NCBI RefSeq assembly: GCF_938045535.1
Contig: NZ_CALIMQ010000203.1
Span: forward strand, 1-14,353
DNA from: an uncultured Campylobacter sp.
GTDB lineage: Bacteria > Campylobacterota > Campylobacteria > Campylobacterales > Campylobacteraceae
Direction: 5' to 3'
Length of the DNA stretch: 14,353 nt
Below are positions 1-6,543 of the stretch, one piece after another (positions within the stretch are counted from its first letter, which is position 1; every line of letters begins with the position of its first letter). Below the pieces are notes generated by a model. The model had not been told where the DNA came from. It made no database searches and saw only the letters and a list, made by a program, of their open reading frames with translations. A program made the position numbers and the translations under genes.

Positions 1-944
1 TCTAAAATTTTTGGAGTAATAACAAGCCCCGGCAGATCTAAGGAATTTACGGCGTGCTTGCCGGCAAATGCCCCCAGGCCTCTGCCAAATATCCCGTTTA
101 CGCGCCCGTTCATATCATAAATCTCGCTGCCATCGCAGTGAAAGACATTGCCCGAGATGCACTCGCATTTAAGCCCATCTGCAGCCTCTGTGTATCTGTA
201 ATCCTCGACGTAAAGCGCACCGCTTACGCCACGGACGCTACTAATGGGATTGTAAATTAACACGGCTAGAATTTCATTCTTTTGAGGATTTGAGATCTCC
301 CATTCCACGGCGCGATATGAGCTAAGCAGCAGCACAATGGGCTTATCGGATTTAGCTAAATTTAGCTTGACGCGATTATTCATCTGCGCGCTTTCGTAGA
401 TCGCGCCAAGCCACAGATCGTAGTCTTTATCCGCAGGGATCTTGGCTACGGCGTCCTTTTGACGATAAAAGGGCTCGACATCCTTAAAATCCACGAAAAG
501 CTCGCTGGAATGCGCGTCATTTAAAAACCACGCTTCGATCTTGTGCTTGCCCTTGCTAAATTTATACGTAAGCGGGCGCTTTTGATTGCTCGACGTCCCG
601 CCCAGCACGTCCGTGCCGTCTACGGCGATTACCAGCGTAGACCAGCCGTAATCTCCTAGCACCATCTTTTCGACATCTGCGTCGAAATTAAACTCACCGA
701 CCCAATACGCCATAAGATTTGGAGATGGAATTTCATGGAAGGAATTTCCTTCATAATTGACGCTGATGCGATCGACGTTTTCAGAGAAAACCACTTTCTT
801 AGGCTCATCTTTATTCAGATAAAACGCCAAAAACTTATCCTGCGGGATCTGCGCATCCGCAGTAATCTCTTTCGCCCATTTTTGCATATTGCTCTCTTGC
901 GCGAACGCCGCAAATGCAAGCACCAAAATAATCAAAAACCTCAT
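1..944 (-). CDS. Secreted hypothetical protein with PA14-like region, partial (C-terminus off the left edge)
   Basis: Reading the minus strand from ATG at 944-942 gives 314 codons with no stop before the window edge, so the C-terminus is missing. Residues 1-15 form a short Sec signal peptide (MRFLIILVLAFAAFA, likely cleavage before Q16), so the protein should be exported. Residues 78-156 resemble a PA14/beta-sandwich module: a run ending VDG, then a strand pattern YKFSKGKHKIEAWF followed by SSELFVDF. Residues 200-240 (KPIVLLLSSYRAVEW) look like a second beta-rich module. Cysteines 260, 262 and 270 form a cluster. The start is supported by AAAGG about 8 nt upstream (TAAGAAAGGTCGGTAATG). I do not recognise a named family; PA14 modules often bind glycans, so a role in surface or periplasmic carbohydrate binding is only inference. 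Downstream context is outside the window. Confidence 0.8.
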   Translation of the reverse strand, partial: MRFLIILVLAFAAFAQESNMQKWAKEITADAQIPQDKFLAFYLNKDEPKKVVFSENVDRISVNYEGNSFHEIPSPNLMAYWVGEFNFDADVEKMVLGDYGWSTLVIAVDGTDVLGGTSSNQKRPLTYKFSKGKHKIEAWFLNDAHSSELFVDFKDVEPFYRQKDAVAKIPADKDYDLWLGAIYESAQMNNRVKLNLAKSDKPIVLLLSSYRAVEWEISNPQKNEILAVLIYNPISSVRGVSGALYVEDYRYTEAADGLKCECISGNVFHCDGSEIYDMNGRVNGIFGRGLGAFAGKHAVNSLDLPGLVITPKIL

Positions 945-1744
945 TACCGACCTTTCTTATTTCGTATAAAAGTAAAATCCCTAAACCTAAAAGCCCTAGG
1001 CTTAGGGATTTTGCCGCCTTGGCTCCACAGCCTATACGAATAAAATTCCAACTGCTTAAATTTCAGCTGCGCGAGAAATTTACTTCCGCGACCGCTACAG
1101 ATAAAATTCCATCCCAAATAAACTCTACAGAGGCTTTCGCAGATAAACTCCACCACCATAAGGCCCGGCGAAATAAAATTTAAACTAGCGCAATGCTACG
1201 GCTATCACTAAAAGCTAGACGCGATAAAATTTCAAGCCTAAAATTCATATTTTAAAGCCCCATCTTAAAATTTTAAAACAGAGCTTTAGCGATAAAATTT
1301 CACATTTTAAAATTCCGCGGTAAAGCTTTATGCTTAAAATTCTGCATTTAAAACTCCAAAGCGAAGTTCTACGGCAAATTTTACCTCGCTGAATTGCGCG
1401 TTTGGAATTTAATTTTCGCCGTTAAATTCTGCGCTTAGAATTTTATCTGAACCCTCACACAACGAAGCTTGGTAAAATTTTAGCTCGAAATTTCAAACTA
1501 CGAAATTTCGTGGCGAAATTTTAACGTAGAATTTTGAGCTATAAAATTCGGCGCGAAATCCCAAGCCGCAAAACCCGCGTGAAATTTTACCCGCTAAATT
1601 CTATGACGGATTTGTATACCGAAATTTTGCGAGCATTATAAAATTTGCAGCGAAATTAGGCGTGAAATTTCGAACTATGAAATTCCGCGTTGAATTTCAA
1701 TCTGCAAAATTCAAGAGAAATTCCACGCCGCGCCCGCCAAAGTC
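945..1744. repeat. Gene-free spacer filled with AAATTT-type words (AATT ladder)
   Basis: No credible gene was found on either strand in these 800 nt. The stretch is dominated by short words such as GATAAAATTTCA, CGTGAAATTT and TTAAAATTC, separated by GC-rich spacers. Between 1476 and 1722 I count 16 AATT cores at 1476, 1489, 1504, 1517, 1530, 1545, 1583, 1597, 1623, 1642, 1654, 1666, 1681, 1693, 1708 and 1719. Most steps are 11-15 nt, and two larger gaps (38, 26) are near multiples of 13. GCGATAAAATTTCA occurs exactly at 1221-1234 and 1289-1302. This looks like a degenerate minisatellite-like array. Function unknown. Confidence 0.6.
974..1012 (-). terminator. Strong imperfect hairpin upstream of the secreted-protein gene
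   Basis: AAAATCCCTAA (974-984) is the exact complement of TTAGGGATTTT (1002-1012). After one mismatch (985/1001) the stem continues as CCTA/TAGG around a 7-nt loop (990-996). Read on the minus strand, the stem ends in GGGATTTT followed by ACTTTTA, a moderately U-rich tail, so it could end readthrough from mrp. It lies only about 30 nt upstream of the secreted-protein start, so a leader or operator role is also possible. Confidence 0.45.
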
Positions 1745-2839
1745 TTAATTCGAGCAGGCGCTCTTGCCGTCCATCACCGGCTGGATTGCGGAGTTGTCCG
1801 CCAGCTCCTCGCGATCGATCTTCTCGATCTTTTCCCACAGCTTGCGCGCGGCATCTTCGTAACGCTTTGCGCTCAAAGAATCGGGCGCATAGAAGCTCAC
1901 CGGCTTGCCGCTGTCGCCGCCCTCGCGGATAGCTATCTCGATCGGGATCTCGCCGATTACTTCGGTGTTGTATCGCTGCGCCAGCTTTTGCGCGCCGCCG
2001 CGACCGAAGATATCGTACTCCTTGCCGTTATCCGGGCAGATGAAGCCGCTCATATTCTCGATAAGGCCTGCGATCGGGATGTGGAGCTTTTCGAACATAT
2101 CAAGCCCGCGCGCGCTGTCGTCTAGCGCGACTGTCTGCGGCGTCGTAACGCACACGCCCGCCGTCACCGGCACGCTCTGAGCGAGCGTAAGCTGCGCGTC
2201 GCCCGTACCCGGAGGCATATCCAAAAACAGCACGTCCAGATCACTCCACGCCACGTCTTTTAGCAGCTGCTCGATCGCCTTCATTATCATCGAGCCGCGC
2301 CAGATGAGGCTCGCGCCCTCCTCCATCAGCACGCCCATGCTCATCATCTCCACGCCGTGGCTTAAGATCGGCTTTAGCTTCTGCCCCACGACGCTTGCTT
2401 GCGTTTTGTCTTCGCCTAGCATTCGCGGCAGATTCGGTCCGTAGATATCGGCATCCAAAATCCCTACTCTCTTGCCGAGCTTTGCCGTGCTGATAGCTAA
2501 ATTTAGCGTCGTCGTGCTCTTGCCTACGCCGCCCTTGCCGCTGCTGATCATCACGAAATGCTTGATCTGCGGCGCGATATTTTTGCCGCTGCGAGAGTTG
2601 CTCTTTTCCTCGGCGATCTTGGGCTGTTTGATTAAAATTTCCACGTCCGCCCCTAGCGCCTTTTGCGCCGCCGATCTGAGCTCTGCTGCGATCTCAGGCT
2701 TGGCGCTGGGGATTTCGATCCCTACGAAAATTCTATCGCCGATCTCGACCTCTTTTACAAATCCAAAATCCACGATGCTTTTAGAAAAGCCCGGATAGAT
2801 CACGCTTTTAAGCAAATTTAAGACTTCGTCTTTACTCAT
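1745..2839 (-). CDS. mrp: Mrp/NBP35-type P-loop ATPase, iron-sulfur carrier
   Basis: This 364-residue protein has full Mrp (ApbC) architecture. Residues 1-75 are an MIP18/DUF59-like domain. A deviant Walker A, SGKGGVGKST, lies at 100-109, followed by the DADIYGPN switch at 129-136 and FLDMPPGTGD at 205-214. The family is known to bind Fe-S clusters and pass them to apoproteins in the cytoplasm, using ATP. Oddly, the usual CPxC motif reads CPDN at 268-271, so the second cluster-ligand Cys is Asn; the only other Cys residues are C230 and C362. The start ATG overlaps the thiC stop as ATGA (2836-2839), with AAGGAG placed 6 nt upstream inside the thiC 3' end, so translation is probably coupled. 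ThiC is itself an Fe-S enzyme, which fits the pairing. Assignment to the family is firm; carrier activity is less certain because of the Cys loss. Confidence 0.95.
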   Translation of the reverse strand: MSKDEVLNLLKSVIYPGFSKSIVDFGFVKEVEIGDRIFVGIEIPSAKPEIAAELRSAAQKALGADVEILIKQPKIAEEKSNSRSGKNIAPQIKHFVMISSGKGGVGKSTTTLNLAISTAKLGKRVGILDADIYGPNLPRMLGEDKTQASVVGQKLKPILSHGVEMMSMGVLMEEGASLIWRGSMIMKAIEQLLKDVAWSDLDVLFLDMPPGTGDAQLTLAQSVPVTAGVCVTTPQTVALDDSARGLDMFEKLHIPIAGLIENMSGFICPDNGKEYDIFGRGGAQKLAQRYNTEVIGEIPIEIAIREGGDSGKPVSFYAPDSLSAKRYEDAARKLWEKIEKIDREELADNSAIQPVMDGKSACSN

Positions 2840-4143
2840 TCTTTCTCCTTATTTTCGGTTAAATTTCTACTGATTTTATATGCGCAAAATTTCGGCCCGC
2901 ACATCGAGCAAAACTCCGCGCCCTTGTAAATTTCATCGCCCAGGCTCTCGTCATGCAGCTCGCGCGCATGATCTGGATCGAAGCTAAGCTCAAACTGCCT
3001 GTTCCAATCAAAACCATACCTCGCGTCACTCATCTCGTGATCGCGCTCTATCGCGCCCCCTTTGCCTAGCGCGACGTCCGCGGCGTGAGCGGCGATCTTA
3101 TGCGCGATGATACCCTCTCTGACGTCTTTTGCATTGGGAAGCCCCAGATGCTCCTTCGGCGTTACGTAGCAGAGCATGCTGGCGCCGCAATACGCAGCCA
3201 TCGTCCCGCCGATAGCGCTGCTGATATGATCGTAGCCCGCGCCAATGTCGGTCGGAAGCGGCCCCAGCACATAAAACGGCGCGTCGCGGCAGAGCTTGCG
3301 CTCTAACTGCATATTAAGCTCGATCTCATTAAACGGAATGTGTCCCGGCCCCTCGATCATCACCTGCACATTTTTTTCATTCGCGCGCAGGGCTAGCTCG
3401 CCTAAAATTTCAAGCTCGCTAAGCTGCGCCCTATCGGTCGCGTCGTATAAGCAACCCGGGCGCAAGCCGTCGCCCAGAGATAGCGATACGTCGTAAGCGG
3501 CGCAGATATCGCAAATTTCATCAAACGCTTCGTAGAAGGGGTTTTGCTTGTGAAATTTCATCATCCACGACGCTATAAGCGAGCCGCCTCTACTTACGAT
3601 GCCCATTTTGCGGCGGGACAGCAGCGGCATAAACTCAAGCTTAAAACCCGCGTGGATCGTGAAATAATCCACTCCCTGCCGCGCCTGCTTCTCGATCGTG
3701 CTAAGAATAGCGCTCGTTTTTAAATTTTTAATATCGCCCAGCTCATGGATCATCTGATAGATCGGCACCGTGCCTATGGGTACGGGCGAGCGCTCGATTA
3801 TCGCGGCGCGAATCTCGTCCAGATCGCCGCCCGTGCTTAGATCCATCACCGTATCGGCGCCGTACTTTAAGCAGACCTCAAGCTTTTCCAGCTCGCCCTC
3901 AATATCGCTCGTCGTACTCGAGGAGCCGATGTTGGCGTTGATCTTGCACCGCAGCGCGCGCCCGATACCGATAGGCTTTAGGCTTTTGTGATTAACGTTT
4001 GCGGGGATGATCGCTCTTCCTTGCGCGAGCAGATCGCACAGGACCCGCACGTCCATGCGCTCGCTTTGCGCGACCTCTCTCATCTGCGGCGTCAGCTCGC
4101 CCTTTTTTGCAAAATAGATCTGCGATACGCAGCTTTCGGTCAT
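2836..4143 (-). CDS. thiC: Phosphomethylpyrimidine synthase ThiC (radical SAM, thiamine pyrimidine synthesis)
   Basis: The product is 435 residues, about the usual size for the short form. ThiC converts 5-aminoimidazole ribotide to HMP phosphate in thiamine synthesis. The diagnostic C-terminal cluster motif CX2CX4C is present as CSMCGPKFC (C412, C415, C420). Other family signatures include ANVNHKSLKPIGIG near the N-terminus, NANIGSSST, ADTVMDLSTGGD, VDYFTIHAG, IEGPGHIPFNEI and GPLPTDIGAGYDHI. An open frame extends upstream to 4317, but I chose ATG 4143 because GAGG sits 7 nt before it, a -10-like element lies at 4174-4179, and family similarity begins here. No TPP riboswitch is visible in the short leader. 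It is the first gene of a two-gene operon with mrp. Confidence 0.96.
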   Translation of the reverse strand: MTESCVSQIYFAKKGELTPQMREVAQSERMDVRVLCDLLAQGRAIIPANVNHKSLKPIGIGRALRCKINANIGSSSTTSDIEGELEKLEVCLKYGADTVMDLSTGGDLDEIRAAIIERSPVPIGTVPIYQMIHELGDIKNLKTSAILSTIEKQARQGVDYFTIHAGFKLEFMPLLSRRKMGIVSRGGSLIASWMMKFHKQNPFYEAFDEICDICAAYDVSLSLGDGLRPGCLYDATDRAQLSELEILGELALRANEKNVQVMIEGPGHIPFNEIELNMQLERKLCRDAPFYVLGPLPTDIGAGYDHISSAIGGTMAAYCGASMLCYVTPKEHLGLPNAKDVREGIIAHKIAAHAADVALGKGGAIERDHEMSDARYGFDWNRQFELSFDPDHARELHDESLGDEIYKGAEFCSMCGPKFCAYKISRNLTENKEKE

Positions 4144-4173
4144 TTTCGCCTCGCTTCTTAAAAATGCGCGTAT

Positions 4174-4179
4174 AATATA
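4174..4179 (-). promoter_or_regulatory. Probable -10 element for thiC-mrp
   Basis: The minus strand reads TTTGTTATATTATACG; the hexamer TATATT lies about 30 nt before the thiC ATG and is preceded by TTTGT, close to the Campylobacter sigma-70 pattern. There is no clear -35, as is normal for the genus. The implied leader is only about 20-25 nt, too short for a riboswitch. Confidence 0.5.
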
Positions 4180-4231
4180 ACAAATTTCATTAATCCTTAC
4201 TTTTCTTTTGCCGTTTATTTTTGTAACGTAA

Positions 4232-4288
4232 GCTGAAATTTCGCCGCCGCGCCGCGTAAATTTACGCCTAAGCTTAAGATATTTCAGC
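4232..4288. promoter_or_regulatory. Nested inverted repeats in the thiC/ispDF divergent region
   Basis: GCTGAAAT (4232-4239) and ATTTCAGC (4281-4288) are exact complements. Centred between them within one base lies a perfect 14-bp palindrome, GCGTAAATTTACGC (4254-4267). The structure lies upstream of both the thiC and ispDF -10 elements, where an operator would sit. AAATTT words are common here, so chance contributes. No regulator can be named. Confidence 0.35.
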
Positions 4289-4327
4289 GCGCAAGCCGCG
4301 ATTAATTTTGCTTTCATTTTTAATACG

Positions 4328-4333
4328 TATAAT
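4328..4333 (+). promoter_or_regulatory. Probable -10 element for the ispDF operon
   Basis: TATAAT lies 27 nt upstream of the ispDF start, preceded by T-rich blocks (TTTTGCTTTCATTTTT, 4306-4321). This matches the Campylobacter sigma-70 style of periodic T tracts with a strong -10. It implies a leader of about 20 nt carrying the AAGGA ribosome site at 4350-4354. Confidence 0.6.
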
Positions 4334-4360
4334 TTCGTAACAAAATTTCAAGGATAAAAT

Positions 4361-5683
4361 TTGAAAGATATATCGCTGATTTTGCTCGCCGCGGGCGATT
4401 CGAGCAGGTTCGGGCTGCGCGTCAAAAAGCAATGGCTGCGCGTGGGCGAGCTGCCGCTTTGGCAATACGTCGCACAGAGCATTGCGCGGGCGCACCCATT
4501 TAAAAAGATTGTAATCGCCGTGAACGAAGAGGACGTGAGCTATTGCGAGTGCCTCTATACGTGCAGTTTGGCCTCGGCGCGCGGCGAAAGCGCGGAGCGC
4601 GGCACGAGCGAGTATAAATTTCAAAGAAAGCTGAGCGGGATCGAATGCGGCGCAGATGATCTAAACGACGCAAGCAAGCCGCGGGGCGCGGAAAATTTTA
4701 AAGCTCAAGTCGGATGCAACGCAGATGAATACGGCTCTGTAAATTTAAAATTTCACTTCGTCCCCGGCGGCGCAAATCGCCAAAGCTCGCTAAAAAACGC
4801 GCTGCAGCTCATAGAGAGCGAACTCGTGCTCGTAAGCGACGTGGCGCGCGCGCAAATTTCGCCAGGGCTAATCTCCTCGCTGATACGAAATTTAGGCGAC
4901 ATGGACTGTATCAGCCCCTATCTTGGCGTAAACGACACGACCTACCTCGGCGAGGACTTAGTTAAGAGGGAGGAGCTGCGCCTCATCCAAACGCCGCAGC
5001 TTTCGCGTACGGCGCTGCTTAAAAAGGCGCTTGAGGGAAGCGAAATTTTTACCGACGACAGCGCGGCAGTCGGCAGCGCGGGCGGACGGTTAGAGTTTAT
5101 AAAAGGCGAAGCGGGCGCGCTTAAGATCACGCGCGCAAGCGATCTGGCGGCGCTAAATTTAAAACCATGCTCGCGCGATATTTTTTGCGGTATGGGTTAC
5201 GATGTGCATGCGCTTGAAAAAGGCGCGGGCATCGTGCTTGGCGGCGTGCAGATCCCGTGCGAGTTCGCGCTGATCGCGCACAGCGACGGCGACGTAGCGA
5301 TCCACGCCCTAATCGACGCTATTTGCGGTGCGGCGATGCTGGGCGATATCGGCGAGCTTTTCCCCGACAGCGACGCCAAATTTAAAGGCGCGGACAGCAA
5401 GGAACTGTTACGAAAGGTAATGCGGCGCATCAGAGGCTACGGCTACGAGCTAGTAAACGCCGATATCACGATCATTGCGCAGCGCCCGAAGATCGGCGCT
5501 TACAAAGCGCAGATGCAGGAGGTTTTAAGCGAAATTTTAAACTGCGCGCGCGTCAATGTCAAAGCGACCACGACCGAAGGGCTGGGATTTACGGGCAGAA
5601 GCGAGGGTATCGCCGCGCAGGCTGCGGTAAACCTGAAATTTTACGACTGGCAAAAGCACGCAGCAAAGGCGCAGGACGTATGA
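4361..5683 (+). CDS. ispDF: Bifunctional IspDF (MEP cytidylyltransferase / MECDP synthase)
   Basis: The 440-residue fusion catalyses two steps of the MEP isoprenoid pathway: CTP-dependent CDP-ME formation (IspD) and cyclisation to MECDP (IspF). IspD signatures are LAAGDSSRFG with KKQW (residues 8-25), VPGGANRQSSL (134-144) and TPQLSRTALL (211-220). IspF starts near residue 273; GMGYDVHAL (277-285) and HSDGDVAIHALIDA (307-320) carry the metal ligands D281, H283 and H315, and TTTEGLGFTGRSEGIAAQA closes the domain. The start is TTG, chosen for AAGGA 6 nt upstream and because family similarity begins at once. Residues about 64-129 are a hydrophilic, low-complexity insertion inside IspD; C. jejuni IspDF is roughly 70 residues shorter as I recall it. 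The stop overlaps the next ATG by ATGA. Confidence 0.96.
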   Translation: MKDISLILLAAGDSSRFGLRVKKQWLRVGELPLWQYVAQSIARAHPFKKIVIAVNEEDVSYCECLYTCSLASARGESAERGTSEYKFQRKLSGIECGADDLNDASKPRGAENFKAQVGCNADEYGSVNLKFHFVPGGANRQSSLKNALQLIESELVLVSDVARAQISPGLISSLIRNLGDMDCISPYLGVNDTTYLGEDLVKREELRLIQTPQLSRTALLKKALEGSEIFTDDSAAVGSAGGRLEFIKGEAGALKITRASDLAALNLKPCSRDIFCGMGYDVHALEKGAGIVLGGVQIPCEFALIAHSDGDVAIHALIDAICGAAMLGDIGELFPDSDAKFKGADSKELLRKVMRRIRGYGYELVNADITIIAQRPKIGAYKAQMQEVLSEILNCARVNVKATTTEGLGFTGRSEGIAAQAAVNLKFYDWQKHAAKAQDV

Positions 5684-6543
5684 AAATTTTAATAATCGAG
5701 AGCGAAAGCTATCTCGCCCAAAGTATCGCAAACAAGCTTGGCGCGCTGGGGCATGAATGCACTAACGCGGCGAGTTTAGCAACCGCGGCGGGCCTTGCGG
5801 AGGAGTTTGAGGCGGTGTTACTTTCTACGAGCTGGAGCGGCGCGAGCTTTTATCCGCTGATCGAAAAATTTAGGCGCTCGATCATAATTTTGATGGTCGC
5901 CTACGTCGATAGCGAAACGGTGCTAAACCCCGTAAAAGCGGGCGCAACGGATTATATCCAAAAGCCATTTATGATAGAGGAGCTCATCAAAAAGATCGAG
6001 CATTACGCGCAGTTTCGCTCGCTAAAATCGCAAAACGAAGCCTACGAAGCGTTGCTTAAAGAGATCTCCCTTTCGTGCGAAATACCGCACACGCGTTTAG
6101 CGCAGATAAAATTCCCGCTTCTTTTGCGCGGCGATGCGGCAGCACGGGCGGCGGCGGTATTTAAGATCGCGCTTGCGCTAAAATCGCGCCTTAAAATTCT
6201 ATCCGCGCAAAGCCCTGAACTGCTAGAACGCGGCGCGGAGATTTTTTACGCACCAGATTTTGATAGCCTAAGCGGCGCACAGAAGGAAAAATTTCTAAGT
6301 AAAACCAAATCCATGCGCTTAATCGCCGGATCTATCGGCGCGCAAAAGGGCTTTAGCGACGAAATTACGCTTGGCAGCAGTAAAGAACGCAGTGAAATTT
6401 TAAGCATCGAAGAATACGTAAAGCTCACGATCGTAGCGCACCAAGACGAGTATTTCGACTCCGATCTGGCGGCGGCACTTGGGATTTCGCGAAAATCGCT
6501 TTGGGAGAAAAGGAAAAAATATGGCATCGCAAGAAAAAAATAG
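5680..6543 (+). CDS. cemR: Atypical orphan response regulator, HP1021/Cj1608 (CemR) type
   Basis: The protein has 287 residues: an N-terminal receiver-like domain (1-115), a middle region of unclear fold (about 120-235) and a C-terminal FIS-like helix-turn-helix (about 243-287, with the recognition region DLAAALGISRKSLWEKRKKYG). The receiver is degenerate. The acidic pair after beta-1 reads ES (7-8), and the phosphoacceptor Asp is replaced by Ser in AVLLSTS (S49), while the conserved Lys of YIQKPF (K95) remains. It therefore cannot be activated by the usual phosphorelay. Family members control redox, energy metabolism and chromosome replication genes in Helicobacter and Campylobacter (established knowledge). 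Position directly after ispDF and before the ATP-sulfurylase-like gene matches the C. jejuni order I recall. The ATG overlaps the ispDF stop, with AGGA 5 nt upstream. The symbol is given by homology and context. Confidence 0.85.
   Translation: MKILIIESESYLAQSIANKLGALGHECTNAASLATAAGLAEEFEAVLLSTSWSGASFYPLIEKFRRSIIILMVAYVDSETVLNPVKAGATDYIQKPFMIEELIKKIEHYAQFRSLKSQNEAYEALLKEISLSCEIPHTRLAQIKFPLLLRGDAAARAAAVFKIALALKSRLKILSAQSPELLERGAEIFYAPDFDSLSGAQKEKFLSKTKSMRLIAGSIGAQKGFSDEITLGSSKERSEILSIEEYVKLTIVAHQDEYFDSDLAAALGISRKSLWEKRKKYGIARKK

Noticed and set aside
944..1159. 71-codon minus-strand frame overlapping the leader of the secreted-protein gene
   Set aside because: It reads through the hairpin and AT words, gives a repetitive F/L-rich peptide with no family features, and has no good ribosome site.
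4144..4317. Longer thiC start at 4317
   Set aside because: The added 58 residues cover the -10 and leader, have no ThiC similarity, and ATG 4143 has a proper ribosome site.
4144..4360. TPP riboswitch before thiC
   Set aside because: No CUGAGA-type THI box is visible and the predicted leader is only about 20-25 nt.
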